Notes: generated by a model not told the origin, from the letters alone. Numbered from the stretch's first letter, positions 51,810 through 62,050 are shown. The stretch is DNA of 64,000 bases from Sphingomonas sp. UBA978 (GCF_002292295.1 NZ_DBBS01000021.1:62001-126000); one strand, 5' to 3'. A program made the numbers and translations.

Positions 51810-52835
51810 TTATGCCGCTACGGCTTCGGCAACATTCGCAAAGCCGTCGCGCGCGAGCCGCGCGTCGAGGTCGCGCAGGATGCGGCGGGGCAGGCCCGGC
51901 CCCGCGAACACCAGCGCCGAATAGAGCTGGACGAGGCTCGCGCCCGCCCGGATCCGCGCATAGGCTTCCGCCCCGCTGTCGATCCCGCCCGCGGCGATCA
52001 GCGCGATGCTGCCGCCGGCGGCGCTGCGCACGTCCGCCAGCCGCTGGCGCGCGAGCGTGGCGAGCGGTGCACCCGACAGGCCGCCGGTCTCGCCGGCCTC
52101 CGGCGCGCGCAGGGCGGGGCGGGAGACGGTGGTGTTGCCCATGATGAGCGCGTCGATCCGGTTGCCGATCGCGGCGCGGACGATGCCGTCGATCGCCGTC
52201 GTATCAAGGTCGGGTGCGATCTTGAGGAACAGCGGCGTGTCCCCTCGCGCCGCGGTGCAGGCGGCGAGCAGGTCGTCGAGCGCCGCGCCATGCTGCAGGT
52301 CGCGCAGGCCGGGCGTGTTGGGCGAGGAGATGTTGATCGTGACGTAATCGGCGATCGGCGCGGCGGCGGCAACGCCCGCGACATAATCGGCGACGCGGTC
52401 CGCGGCGTCCTTGTTGGCGCCGACGTTGATCCCCAGCCGCCCGGTGCCGCGCGTCGCGACCCGCGCCCGCGCCAGCCCCGCTTCGAGCCCGCCGTTGTTG
52501 AACCCCATCCGGTTGATGACCGCGCGATCGGCGACCAGCCGGAACAGCCGCGGTTTCGGATTGCCCGCCTGCGGCACCGGCGTCAGCGTCCCCATCTCGA
52601 CCGCGCCGAAGCCGAGCCCGAACAGGCCCTCGATCGCGACGCCGTCCTTGTCGAGGCCGGCGGCGACGCCGAGCGGGTTGGCGAAGGCGAGCGCACCGAT
52701 CCGGGTGGCGAGGCGCGGGTTGGCCTTCGCGGCGGGGTAGGGGAGTGCCGCCCGGACCGCCAGCGCCCGCAGCGTGAGGGCATGGGCGCGCTCGGCGTCG
52801 AGGGCGAAGAGGAGCGGGCGGAGGGCGTAGGACAT
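51810..52835 (-). CDS. pyrD: Dihydroorotate dehydrogenase (quinone), class 2
   Basis: PyrD oxidises dihydroorotate to orotate in pyrimidine synthesis, passing electrons to the quinone pool at the inner membrane. The 341-residue length and the N-terminal membrane-associating helices (YALRPLLFALDAERAHALTL) mark class 2. FMN and substrate segments are LGVAAGLDKDGVAIEGLFGLGFGAVEMGTLTP, GRLGINVGANKD, DYVTINISSPNTPGLRDLQHG, and IALIAAGGIDSGAEAYARIRAGASLVQLYSALV. The ATG at 52833-52835 is preferred; MGAPMSYAL four codons earlier is also possible. Convergent and divergent neighbours make it monocistronic. Confidence 0.94.
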   Translation of the reverse strand: MSYALRPLLFALDAERAHALTLRALAVRAALPYPAAKANPRLATRIGALAFANPLGVAAGLDKDGVAIEGLFGLGFGAVEMGTLTPVPQAGNPKPRLFRLVADRAVINRMGFNNGGLEAGLARARVATRGTGRLGINVGANKDAADRVADYVAGVAAAAPIADYVTINISSPNTPGLRDLQHGAALDDLLAACTAARGDTPLFLKIAPDLDTTAIDGIVRAAIGNRIDALIMGNTTVSRPALRAPEAGETGGLSGAPLATLARQRLADVRSAAGGSIALIAAGGIDSGAEAYARIRAGASLVQLYSALVFAGPGLPRRILRDLDARLARDGFANVAEAVAA

Positions 52836-52918
52836 GGGCGCGCCCATCGCATTGCGGTCGACGAAGGTCAAAGCGCGGCGTCGTTTCGCCTTGGTCACCC
52901 CCTTTCGTAACACCTCTT

Positions 52919-53028
52919 CGTCATCCCCGCGCAGGCGGGGATCCATATACGCCACTGTATCATACGCCACTGTATCGGCGTGGGCGCAGCGTCAGCGTGT
53001 ATGGATCCCCGCCTGCGCGGGGATGACG
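52919..53028. repeat. REP-like inverted repeat with internal 15-bp tandem duplication
   Basis: Arms of about 30 bases (52919-52950 and 52999-53028) are nearly perfect inverted complements and read GTCATCCCCGCGCAGGCGGG-type, a familiar intergenic repeat of high-GC alphaproteobacteria. The loop carries two exact head-to-tail copies of ATACGCCACTGTATC. Confidence 0.75.
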
Positions 53029-53078
53029 GCAGGAGGGTTGTCGGCGTCGCCATCACCCCCGCCGATTGCCCCCGCACC

Positions 53079-53131
53079 TTGACCGCAGCGCACAAAAGCC
53101 TATCTGGCAATCGGATCGAATTGATCCGATT
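53079..53131 (+). promoter_or_regulatory. Promoter and palindromic operator of the SUF operon
   Basis: TTGACC (53079-53084) and TATCTG (53101-53106) are 16 bases apart. Just downstream, AATCGGATC and GATCCGATT (53109-53131) form 9-base inverted arms around GAATT, covering the expected transcription start. A bound Rrf2 dimer there would repress the operon. Confidence 0.65.
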
Positions 53132-53164
53132 TGCGAATTGCTCGCAACAACTGATCCGGAGCCG

Positions 53165-53632
53165 ATGCGTCTCAGCAGCCTAGCCGATTATGCGGTCGTG
53201 ATGATGTCCGCCGCCGCGCGCCATTGCGGCGGCGAGGCGCGACTCAATGCGACGCTGCTCGCTGAGGAGACCGGCGTGCCGCTGCCGACCGCGCAGAAGC
53301 TGGTCAGTCGGCTGTCTGCGGCCGGGCTGATCGAGAGCGCGCGCGGCACCGGCGGCGGCTTCCGCCTCGCGCGGCCGGCGGCGGCGATCAGCCTCGCCGA
53401 CATCATCGAGGCGGTCGAAGGGCCGATCCAGATGACCTCCTGCGTCGAGGGCAGCCGCCACGATTGTGCGATCGAGGGCAATTGCCAGGTCCGCCCCCAT
53501 TGGGGCGTGGTCAACGAAGCGGTCCGCGGCGCGCTCGCCGGCGTGTCGCTCGCCCGCCTTTCCCGCGCGCCCGCTCCGACCCACGATATCGTGTCCAGCC
53601 CCATTCCCGCCCTTCTCGGCGAACAGGTGTAA
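53165..53632 (+). CDS. Rrf2-family Fe-S cluster assembly regulator of the SUF operon
   Basis: A 155-residue Rrf2 protein related to IscR. The winged helix is [71 protein letters not shown]. Three conserved cysteines (Cys93, Cys101, Cys107: [16 protein letters not shown]) can bind an Fe-S cluster that reports cluster status. It starts at ATG 53165, 2 bases before sufB's upstream context begins after its stop at 53632. It is first in the operon and probably autoregulates through the palindrome at 53109-53131 (inference). Confidence 0.9.
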   Translation: MRLSSLADYAVVMMSAAARHCGGEARLNATLLAEETGVPLPTAQKLVSRLSAAGLIESARGTGGGFRLARPAAAISLADIIEAVEGPIQMTSCVEGSRHDCAIEGNCQVRPHWGVVNEAVRGALAGVSLARLSRAPAPTHDIVSSPIPALLGEQV

Positions 53633-53634
53633 CC

Positions 53635-55115
<1,481 letters not shown>

Positions 55116-55119
<4 letters not shown>

Positions 55120-55430
55120 TTAGGCCGATCGCCGTGGCGTTGTTGGCAGTGGCGCAGGCGCCGCCCGCCGATGAGATCAGCGTCGTCGGCAGACGGCTTC
55201 GCAAGCTGCAACTGGATTTGAATATCGACGCCGGGCAATTGCGCGGCTGTCGAGCGCGGGTGTCGAGCGGCGATCGATTTATCGATGAAGCGGCCTGCTC
55301 GGCTGCGCGCATCTGTGTCGGCAGACGTTCCGTCGCCCGCACCGGATTGCTGACCTGCATTAACGAAGGCGTCTTCGCAGCCGTGGCTCGCGATCGTGCC
55401 AAGGAAGAAAGCCGCAATGCTCAAGATTGA
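55116..55430 (+). CDS. Small secreted cysteine-containing protein between sufB and sufC
   Basis: A 104-residue frame with GTG start overlapping the sufB stop (GTGA) and ending 14 bases inside sufC. It begins with a short hydrophobic segment ([20 protein letters not shown]), consistent with a signal peptide. The mature part has four Cys ([32 protein letters not shown]) and phrases ([20 protein letters not shown]) that recall small uncharacterised sphingomonad proteins. I do not recognise its function. Its position, coupling on both sides and cysteine content make a link to the SUF operon plausible, though periplasmic location argues against a scaffold role. Confidence 0.65.
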
Positions 55431-56160
55431 AAACCTCCACGCCGAGATCGACGGCAAGCCGATCCTCAAGGGCCTCAGCCTCACCGTGAACGCGGGCGAG
55501 ATCCACGCGATCATGGGCCCGAACGGTGCGGGCAAGTCGACGCTCGGCTATGTCCTCGGCGGCCGCCCCGGCTATGAGGTGACCGAAGGCTCAATCACCT
55601 TCGACGGGCAGGACCTGCTCGAACTCGCGCCCAACGAACGCGCCGCGGCGGGGGTGTTCCTCGGCTTCCAGTATCCGGTCGAGATTCCCGGCGTGAGCAA
55701 CGTTCAGTTCCTGCGCGAGGCGCTCAACGCCCAGCGCGGCACGCGCGACGAAAAGCCGCTGTCGGGCGCCGAATTCCTCAAGCTCGCGCGCGAGGAAGCG
55801 CGCAAGCTCGATATGGATGCCGAGATGCTCAAGCGCCCGGTCAACGTCGGCTTTTCCGGCGGCGAGAAGAAGCGCAACGAGATGGTGCAGATGGGCGTCG
55901 TCAACCCGAAGTTCGCGATCCTCGACGAAACCGACAGCGGCCTCGACATCGACGCGCTGCGCATCGTCGGCGACGGCATCAACCGCATCATGCGCGCCCC
56001 CGACAAGGCGGTGCTGCTCATCACGCACTATCAGCGCCTGCTGGACTATGTGCAGCCCGACTTCGTCCACGTGCTGGCGGACGGCCGCATCGTCCGCTCC
56101 GGCGGCGCCGACCTCGCGCATGAATTGGAGCGCGAGGGCTATGCGGGGGTGACGGCGTGA
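55417..56160 (+). CDS. sufC: Fe-S cluster assembly ATPase SufC
   Basis: The ABC-type ATPase of the SufBC2D complex, 247 residues. Walker A is GPNGAGKST, the Q-loop region is FLGFQYPVEIPGV, the signature is GFSGGEKKRNEMVQM, Walker B is FAILDETDSGLD, and the H-loop is VLLITHYQRLL. SufC hydrolyses ATP to change SufB-SufD conformation. It begins 14 bases before the end of the small upstream gene. A 313-base repeat-filled gap, unusual inside a SUF operon, follows before sufD. Confidence 0.97.
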   Translation: MLKIENLHAEIDGKPILKGLSLTVNAGEIHAIMGPNGAGKSTLGYVLGGRPGYEVTEGSITFDGQDLLELAPNERAAAGVFLGFQYPVEIPGVSNVQFLREALNAQRGTRDEKPLSGAEFLKLAREEARKLDMDAEMLKRPVNVGFSGGEKKRNEMVQMGVVNPKFAILDETDSGLDIDALRIVGDGINRIMRAPDKAVLLITHYQRLLDYVQPDFVHVLADGRIVRSGGADLAHELEREGYAGVTA

Positions 56161-56473
56161 TCGGTTTTCACGCGAAGGCGCGAAGCCGCGAAGAGGGTGT
56201 GGCCCTTGGCAGGTCGTTGGGCATGATCGAGAAGATTTTTGTTCGCGCGGAGGCGCGGAGGCGCGGAGATGGCGTGGCGGAAGGCTTGCTCCCGTCGATC
56301 ATCGCCAACGATTTTTGCAGTACGCTGACGCGCACGAAGCAGCCCCGCGCCGCAGGCGCCATCACATCTTCTCCTCTTCTTCTCCGCGCCTCCGCGCCTC
56401 CGCGCGAACAAAATCCTTCTTCTCTTCGCGTCTTCGCGCCTTCGCGTGAATCCATCTTGCAGCGAGCCGCCGC
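56161..56473. repeat. Structured palindromic repeat block inside the SUF operon
   Basis: No gene. Left arm elements CACGCGAAGGCGCGAAGCCG (from 56167) and TTCGCGCGGAGGCGCGGAGG (56241-56270) are mirrored on the right by CTCCGCGCCTCCGCGCCTCC (56384-56404) and CTTCGCGTCTTCGCGCCTTC (56425-56450). This makes two nested inverted repeats of period about 9. The central 56275-56370 part lacks pairing. It belongs to the same family as the elements at 7204-7621. Confidence 0.7.
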
Positions 56474-57547
56474 ATGACCGCCGTCCTCGATCTTCCCACC
56501 ACCCGCGAGGAAGCCTTCCGCTGGGCCGACATGCCCGCGCTGCAAGCCGCCCGCGTACTGACGCCCCGATCGGCCGCGGTGCCGGATGCAATCCTCCCCG
56601 ACGCGGCGAGACTGGTGTTCGTCGATGGTTGTCTCATTGACCATCTAAGCCGCCCCGGCGACCTCGCCATCGCTCCGACAACCGTCAGCAGCGATCACGC
56701 GCTCGCCCGCCACGCCGCGGGCCAGGGCCATGCGATCACGCTCGCCCCGCGCACCGTCACCCGAATCGAGATCGCCCGCGTCAACGCCGGCGAGGACAGC
56801 CACACGCCCCTCGTCATCACGCTCGGCGACGACGCCGTGCTGACGCTGGTCGAGAGCTTCACCGGCGCCGGCTGGACCAACACGCTGACCCGATTCGAGC
56901 TGGGGCAGGGCGCCCGCGTCATGCGCGCCGTCCGCATCGTGCAAGACGCCGGCTTCGTCTCGACCCGCGACGAGGTGGCGATATCCGAAGCCGCCAGCTT
57001 CGTTTCGGTCGCGCTCGGCGCCACCGCGGCGGGCACACGGCTCGACGCGGCGCTGACGCTGAACGGGGACGGCGCCTATGCCGAACTCGGCGGCGCGCTG
57101 CTGACCCGCAACGACCAGCGCCAGGAATGCGCGGTCCGCGTCCGCCACGCCCACCCCAACGGCCAGTCGCACCAGCTGTGGCGTGCGGTCGCTGCGGATC
57201 GCTCGACCGTCAGCCTCGCCGCTGCGGTCGAGGTCGCGCGCGACGCGCAGAAGACCGATGGCGAACAGTCGCTGCGCGGCCTGCTGCTCCAGCGTACTGC
57301 GACGGTGAACCTCAAGCCCGAGCTCGAGATCTTCGCCGACGACGTGAAATGCGCGCATGGCGCGACGGTCGGCGAACTCGACGCGCGCGCGCTGTTCTAC
57401 ATGCAGAGCCGCGGCATCCCCGCCGCGCGCGCCAGGGCGCTGCTGACGCGTGCGTTCGTCGCCGATGCGATCGACCGGATCGCCCATGAAACCGTGCGGG
57501 AGGCGTTCGCCGCCGATGCCGACGCGTGGCTGGACGGGGCTTTGTGA
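56474..57547 (+). CDS. sufD: Fe-S cluster assembly protein SufD
   Basis: SufD pairs with SufB in the SufBC2D scaffold. The 357-residue protein is divergent in the N-terminal half (MTAVLDLPTTREEAFRWADM) but shows the family core. Features are HTPLVITLGDDAVLTLVESFTGAGWTNTLTRFELGQGARVMR, the repeat LRGLLLQRTATVNLKPELEIFADDVKCAHGATVGELDARALFYMQSRGIPAARARALLTRAFVADAI, and the C-terminal helix. The HGATVGELD motif with the conserved CAH is characteristic. It overlaps sufS by 4 bases (GTGA). Confidence 0.94.
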   Translation: MTAVLDLPTTREEAFRWADMPALQAARVLTPRSAAVPDAILPDAARLVFVDGCLIDHLSRPGDLAIAPTTVSSDHALARHAAGQGHAITLAPRTVTRIEIARVNAGEDSHTPLVITLGDDAVLTLVESFTGAGWTNTLTRFELGQGARVMRAVRIVQDAGFVSTRDEVAISEAASFVSVALGATAAGTRLDAALTLNGDGAYAELGGALLTRNDQRQECAVRVRHAHPNGQSHQLWRAVAADRSTVSLAAAVEVARDAQKTDGEQSLRGLLLQRTATVNLKPELEIFADDVKCAHGATVGELDARALFYMQSRGIPAARARALLTRAFVADAIDRIAHETVREAFAADADAWLDGAL

Positions 57548-58752
57548 CCACCACCGAAACCCCGCTCGACGCGCTCGCCGATTTCCCGGCCATCCCGCAG
57601 GACTGGGCGTATCTCGACACCGCCGCCACCGCGCAGAAGCCGCAGGTCGTCATCGATGCGATCACGCGCGGCTATGCCGAAACCTATGCCACCGTCCATC
57701 GCGGCGTCTACCAGCGCAGCGCCGACATGACGCTCGCCTATGAGGCCGCCCGCGGCAAGGTCGCACGCTTCATCGGTGCGACGACGCCGGACGAGATCGT
57801 TTTCGTGCGAGGCGCGACCGAAGCGATCAACCTCGTCGCGCACAGCTGGGCAACGACGCAGCTCAAGGCCGGCGACCGCATCCTGCTGTCGATGCTGGAG
57901 CACCACAGCAACATCGTGCCGTGGCAGATGGCGGCGGAGCGCGTCGGCGCGGCGATCGACGTCGTGCCGCTGACCGCGGACCATCGCATCGACCTCGATG
58001 CGATGGAAGCGATGCTGACCGAGCGCCACAAACTGGTCGCGCTGGCGCATGTCTCGAACGTGCTCGGCTCGGTCCTCGATGCGAAGCGGGCGACCGATCT
58101 GGCGCACCGCGTCGGCGCGAAGATCCTGCTCGACGGCTGTCAGGCGGTGCCGCGCATCGCCGTCGACGTCGCCAAAATCGGTTGCGATTTCTACGTCTTC
58201 TCCGGTCACAAGCTGTACGGCCCGACCGGGATCGGCGTGCTGTGGGGCCGGGGCGAGCTGCTGGCGCAGATGCCCCCCTGGCAGGGCGGCGGATCGATGA
58301 TCGACCGCGTCAGCTTCGCGCGCACCACCTACGCGCCCCCGCCGGGCCGCTTCGAGGCGGGAACGCCGCATATCGTCGGCGGCCTCGGCCTCGCCGCGGC
58401 GATCGATTACGTCGAAGGGATCGGCATCGATCGCATCCATGCGCACGAAGCCGCGCTGGTCCGTGACGCCCGTGCCGCACTCTCGTCGCTCAATTCGGTC
58501 CGCCTGTTCGGACCGGAGGACAGCGCCGGCATCGTCAGTTTCGAGGTTCGGGGGGTGCATCCGCACGATGTCGGCACCATCTTGGACGAGGGCCGGGTGG
58601 CGATCCGCGCCGGGCATCATTGCGCGCAGCCGCTGATGGAGGCGCTGGGCATCGATGCCACCGCGCGGGCGAGCTTCGCGGTCTATAATGGGCCGCAGGA
58701 TATCGAGGCGCTGGTCCGCGGCGTCGAACGGGTAACGAGGATTTTCGGATGA
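57544..58752 (+). CDS. sufS: Cysteine desulfurase SufS
   Basis: A PLP enzyme that takes sulfur from cysteine for Fe-S clusters; 402 residues from the GTG at 57544. The PLP lysine is Lys223 (VFSGHKLYGPTG), the pyridoxal-ring Asp/His context is ILLDGCQAVPR with LEHHSNIVPW, and the persulfide Cys360 is in RAGHHCAQPLM. No sufE-like sulfur acceptor is seen in this window. It is coupled to sufD by a GTGA overlap and to sufT by 4 bases. Confidence 0.96.
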   Translation: MTTTETPLDALADFPAIPQDWAYLDTAATAQKPQVVIDAITRGYAETYATVHRGVYQRSADMTLAYEAARGKVARFIGATTPDEIVFVRGATEAINLVAHSWATTQLKAGDRILLSMLEHHSNIVPWQMAAERVGAAIDVVPLTADHRIDLDAMEAMLTERHKLVALAHVSNVLGSVLDAKRATDLAHRVGAKILLDGCQAVPRIAVDVAKIGCDFYVFSGHKLYGPTGIGVLWGRGELLAQMPPWQGGGSMIDRVSFARTTYAPPPGRFEAGTPHIVGGLGLAAAIDYVEGIGIDRIHAHEAALVRDARAALSSLNSVRLFGPEDSAGIVSFEVRGVHPHDVGTILDEGRVAIRAGHHCAQPLMEALGIDATARASFAVYNGPQDIEALVRGVERVTRIFG

Positions 58753-59216
58753 GCGATACGATCCGTGTCGAGGAAGTGGAGGCGGTCACCCCGCCGCCCA
58801 GGGCGCGCGTCGAGGATGCGGCGGATGCCCAGACGGCGTCCGGGCGCGAACGCGACTATCTGTCGGGCTTCCTCCAACAACAGCCGCAGGGCGATGCCCC
58901 CGGCGAACCCGGCGGCGCGCTCTATGAGGCCGTCATCGACGCGCTAAAGGAAATCTACGACCCGGAAATCCCGGTCAACATCTACGACCTCGGCCTGATC
59001 TACGGTGTCGAGGTCAGCGCGGAGGGGCAGGCGGTCGTCACGATGACGTTGACCACGCCGCATTGCCCGGTCGCCGAATCGATGCCCGCCGAGGTCGAGA
59101 TGCGCGTCGCCGCGGTGCCGGGCATCGCCTTCGCCGACGTCAACCTGATCTGGGACCCGCCCTGGGACCCGCAGAAGATGTCGGACGAGGCCAAGCTCGA
59201 ACTGGGGATGCTGTGA
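58749..59216 (+). CDS. sufT: SufT-like Fe-S maturation protein (DUF59/MIP18)
   Basis: A 155-residue DUF59 protein: a non-conserved N-terminus (MSDTIRVEEVEAVTPPPRAR), then LYEAVIDALKEIYDPEIPVNIYDLGLIYGVEVSAEGQAVVTMTLTTPHCPVAESMPAEVEMRV and VNLIWDPPWDPQKMSDEAKLELGML. The conserved Cys (TPHCPVAE) is present. SufT proteins assist maturation of Fe-S enzymes, mostly under iron limitation or high demand. It lies between sufS and sufA with 4-base and 1-base overlaps. Confidence 0.94.
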   Translation: MSDTIRVEEVEAVTPPPRARVEDAADAQTASGRERDYLSGFLQQQPQGDAPGEPGGALYEAVIDALKEIYDPEIPVNIYDLGLIYGVEVSAEGQAVVTMTLTTPHCPVAESMPAEVEMRVAAVPGIAFADVNLIWDPPWDPQKMSDEAKLELGML

Positions 59217-59569
59217 TGGCCACCACCTTGCGCCAGCGCCCTGCGCCGCTGATCCTCACCGCCGCGGCGGATGCGCGGATCGCCGACCTGATGGCGCGTG
59301 CGCCGGAAGGGGCGATCGGCGTCAAGCTGTCGACGCCGCGCCGCGGCTGTTCGGGCCTCGCCTATTCGGTCGATTACGTCACCGAAGCGAAGCCGTTCGA
59401 CGAGCGTATCGAGACGCCGGGCGGCACCCTGTTCGTCGACGGCGGGTCGATCCTCTACCTCGTCGGATCGACGATGGACTGGATCGAGGACGATTTCACC
59501 GCCGGCTTCGTCTTCGCCAACCCCAACGCCAAGGGCGCCTGCGGCTGCGGCGAGAGCTTCACGGTGTAA
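59216..59569 (+). CDS. sufA: Fe-S cluster carrier SufA (HesB/IscA family)
   Basis: A 117-residue A-type carrier with the three ligand cysteines Cys45 (RRGCSGLAYSVDYV), Cys109 and Cys111 (KGACGCGESFTV). A-type carriers pass clusters from the scaffold to apo-enzymes. ATG at 59216 shares a base with the sufT stop. It is the last gene of the SUF operon. The next gene is convergent and ends 22 bases away. Confidence 0.96.
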   Translation: MATTLRQRPAPLILTAAADARIADLMARAPEGAIGVKLSTPRRGCSGLAYSVDYVTEAKPFDERIETPGGTLFVDGGSILYLVGSTMDWIEDDFTAGFVFANPNAKGACGCGESFTV

Positions 59570-59591
59570 CGACGCCGTCGAAGGGGACCGC

Positions 59592-60743
59592 CTACAGGTC
59601 CTTGCCGTAGACGTTGTAGACCTTGTTCACCCGGCTATCGATCGTCTCGGCGATCGAGCGCATCCCCTGATTGTCGTCGAGGATCCAGCCGATCTCGCCG
59701 CGGCTCGCGCCATAATGCGCGACCGAGGCGCGGCGGATATATTCGATCATCATGAAGGCCAACTGGCTCGCCATCCGCGACGCCTGCAATTCCTTGACCA
59801 CGCCCATCAGCGGCACGCGCATCGTCCGCACCTTCGGTTTACGCAGCCAGAGCAGCAGCTTCGCCCAGCCGAACGGCAGCAGCGAACCATTGAGCGGCTT
59901 CAGCGGCTCGTTGAGGTCGGGCAGGGTAATCATGAACGCGACCGGCTTGCCGTCCAGTTCGGCGATGCGGATCAGGTCGTTGAACACGATCGGCTTCAGC
60001 TTGACGCCGACGTCCTTGATCTCGGGCGGGGTGAGGGGGACGAAACCCCAATTGTCGCTCCACGCATCGTTGAGGATCGACAGGATGATCGCCGCCTCTT
60101 CCGCAAACTTGCGCTTGTCGACCTCGCGCACGACGATCCGCGGGTTGTTTTCGCCCGAGCGGATGATCCGCTTCACGATCGGCGGAAACTCCTGCGTGAT
60201 GTCGAGTTCATAGGTGAACAGCTGTTTCACCGTTGCGTAGCCGGCGCGCTCGATCCAGCCCTGATACTCGGGCTTGGCATGGCCCATCATGATCGTCGGC
60301 GCATGGTCGTGGCCCTGCACCAGCAGCCCCGGCTCCTCCCAGATCGACTGCGAGATCGGGCCGAGCGCCCGCGTCATGCCCTGTTCGCGGAGCCAGCCCT
60401 CGGCCTTCGCCAGCAGCGCCACGAAGATTTCCTCGCGCTCGGCATCCATCAGCCCCCATTGGCCGACGCCGGGACCGAAGCCCTGTTCGACCGGCATCGT
60501 CAGTGCCAAGGTATCGATATGCGCGGAGATGCGCCCGACGATCCGTCCGCCCTCATGCGCCAGGAAAAGCTGGGCCTTCGCATGGCTGTACCAGCCGTTC
60601 TTCTCGGGCGTGAGCAGCCCCAGCGCCTCGCCCTTCAGCGGCGGCACCCAGGCCGGATCGTCCTTGTAGAGTCGGAACGGCAGGTCGACGAACGCCTTGC
60701 GCTCGCGCTTGGTGGTGACGGGCGTGATCGTCAGGTCGCTCAA
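59592..60743 (-). CDS. GNAT-like N-acetyltransferase family protein
   Basis: A 383-residue cytoplasmic protein from a TTG at 60741-60743, chosen because GGGAGG lies 7 bases upstream; a GTG at 60776 would add 11 residues. The N-terminal part FVDLPFRLYKDDPAWVPPLKGE matches a widely distributed family related to GNAT acetyltransferases. A GNAT-like fold is suggested by the FLAHEGGRIVGRISAHID and C-terminal ASQLAFMMIEYIRRASVAHYGASRGEIGWILDDNQGMRSIAETI. The function is unknown; the family often lies beside lipid or lipoprotein genes. It is convergent with sufA. Confidence 0.82.
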   Translation of the reverse strand: MSDLTITPVTTKRERKAFVDLPFRLYKDDPAWVPPLKGEALGLLTPEKNGWYSHAKAQLFLAHEGGRIVGRISAHIDTLALTMPVEQGFGPGVGQWGLMDAEREEIFVALLAKAEGWLREQGMTRALGPISQSIWEEPGLLVQGHDHAPTIMMGHAKPEYQGWIERAGYATVKQLFTYELDITQEFPPIVKRIIRSGENNPRIVVREVDKRKFAEEAAIILSILNDAWSDNWGFVPLTPPEIKDVGVKLKPIVFNDLIRIAELDGKPVAFMITLPDLNEPLKPLNGSLLPFGWAKLLLWLRKPKVRTMRVPLMGVVKELQASRMASQLAFMMIEYIRRASVAHYGASRGEIGWILDDNQGMRSIAETIDSRVNKVYNVYGKDL

Positions 60744-60886
60744 TTCGGGCCTCCCATTTGGCCTGCGATCTAGCACGCCCCAGCGGCGAAGCGAGTGACG
60801 ATTCCGTCATCTGTGATCGGAACGTTGCCGCGGCGTGCAACCGCGCCGACCTGTAAATGCCACGCTGTCGCCACTATCTGGGGGCA

Positions 60887-61993
60887 ATGGAACAGGCCAT
60901 GGAACACTCGCTGACCCTATCGCGCGCGACCGCTGCGGCGGATGCGCAGGCACGCGCGCCGCGCCAGCGCATCGCCGACGACAAGGCGATGCTGCGCACG
61001 GCCGCCGAACTGACCCGCGACCTGATCGCGCCGCGTCCCGGCATCTACTGGGCCGACCTGATCGCCTCGGCACTGGTCGGTTACGGCGCGCTCGCGGTGG
61101 CGGTGACGGTGCAGGGGACGGGCTGGGTGGTGCTCGCCGCGCTCGTGTCGGCGCTCGCGCTGTACCGCGCGCTGAGCTTCATCCACGAAGTCAGCCATAT
61201 GAAGCACAGCGCGCTGCCGCGCTTCCGCGGCCTGTGGAACGTGCTGGTCGGCGTGCCGATGCTGGTGCCGAGCTTCATGTACGAAGGGGTGCACAACCTC
61301 CACCACGCCAAGACGCGCTATGGCACGTCGGAAGACCCCGAATATCTGCCGCTCGCGCTGATGAAGCCTTGGACGCTGCCGGCGTTCGTCGTCATCTCCG
61401 CGCTGGCGCCGGTCGGATTGCTGATCCGCTATGCGATCCTGTCGCCGCTGTCGCTGCTATCGCCGAAGCTGCGCACGATCGTGATGGAGCGCTATTCGGC
61501 GCTGGCGATCAACCCGTCGTTCCGGCGCCGTGCGCCCGAGGGGGCGGCGCGCACGATGTGGAACCGCGTCGAGGCCGCCGCGAGCCTGTGGGCGATCGCG
61601 GTCGTCGGGCTGACCGCGACCGGTGTGTTTCCGCTGCGCAGCGTGCTGATCGCCCTAGGCGTCGGTTCGGCGGTCGCCGTGGTCAATCAGGTGCGCACGC
61701 TCGTCGCGCATCTGTGGGAGAATGACGGCGAGGCGATGTCGGTCACCGCGCAATATCTCGATTCGGTCAACGTGCCGCCGCCGTCGCTGCTGCCCGCACT
61801 ATGGGCGCCGGTCGGGCTGCGCTATCACGCGCTGCACCATCTGCTGCCGAGCCTGCCCTATCACGCATTGGGCGAGGCGCACCGCCGCCTCACCGCGGCG
61901 CTCGATCAGGCCTCGCCCTATCACAAGGCGAGCTATGCCGGCCTGCCCGGGCTGGTGAACAAGATCGTACGGAGCACCTTGGTCGCCCGCTGA
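60887..61993 (+). CDS. Fatty acid desaturase family protein
   Basis: A membrane di-iron desaturase or hydroxylase of 368 residues. The three histidine boxes are HEVSH (100-104), HNLHH (136-140, in EGVHNLHHAKTRYG) and HALHH (314-318, in RYHALHHLLPSLPYH). Membrane helices lie near 57-75, 80-98 and 160-190. Substrates of this family include acyl chains, carotenoids and sphingolipids. Sphingomonads have abundant glycosphingolipids and carotenoids, but this sequence does not decide. The ATG at 60887 follows a GGGG site; MEHSLTLS at 60899 is possible. Confidence 0.88.
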   Translation: MEQAMEHSLTLSRATAAADAQARAPRQRIADDKAMLRTAAELTRDLIAPRPGIYWADLIASALVGYGALAVAVTVQGTGWVVLAALVSALALYRALSFIHEVSHMKHSALPRFRGLWNVLVGVPMLVPSFMYEGVHNLHHAKTRYGTSEDPEYLPLALMKPWTLPAFVVISALAPVGLLIRYAILSPLSLLSPKLRTIVMERYSALAINPSFRRRAPEGAARTMWNRVEAAASLWAIAVVGLTATGVFPLRSVLIALGVGSAVAVVNQVRTLVAHLWENDGEAMSVTAQYLDSVNVPPPSLLPALWAPVGLRYHALHHLLPSLPYHALGEAHRRLTAALDQASPYHKASYAGLPGLVNKIVRSTLVAR

Positions 61994-62033
61994 CATCCGG
62001 ATCGGCGCGGCCTGTCGGTCGCCGATCGGTTTA

Positions 62034-62050
62034 ACAGGGGCTACCCCTGT
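62034..62050 (+). terminator. Possible terminator after desaturase
   Basis: Perfect 7-bp arms ACAGGGG and CCCCTGT around CTA lie 41 bases after the stop. They are followed by CTCACAGG without a T-run, so termination strength is doubtful. The remaining 61994-62245 gap shows nothing else. Confidence 0.35.

Larger units (their letters stand above)
52836..53164. other. 329-bp interval: REP-like inverted repeat and SUF promoter
   Basis: No gene is seen. The left part holds an inverted repeat with arms CGTCATCCCCGCGCAGGCGG (from 52919) and its complement (ending 53028). The loop contains a 15-base tandem duplication (ATACGCCACTGTATC twice, 52946-52975). The right part holds the promoter and operator of the SUF regulator (53079-53131). 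Confidence 0.7.
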
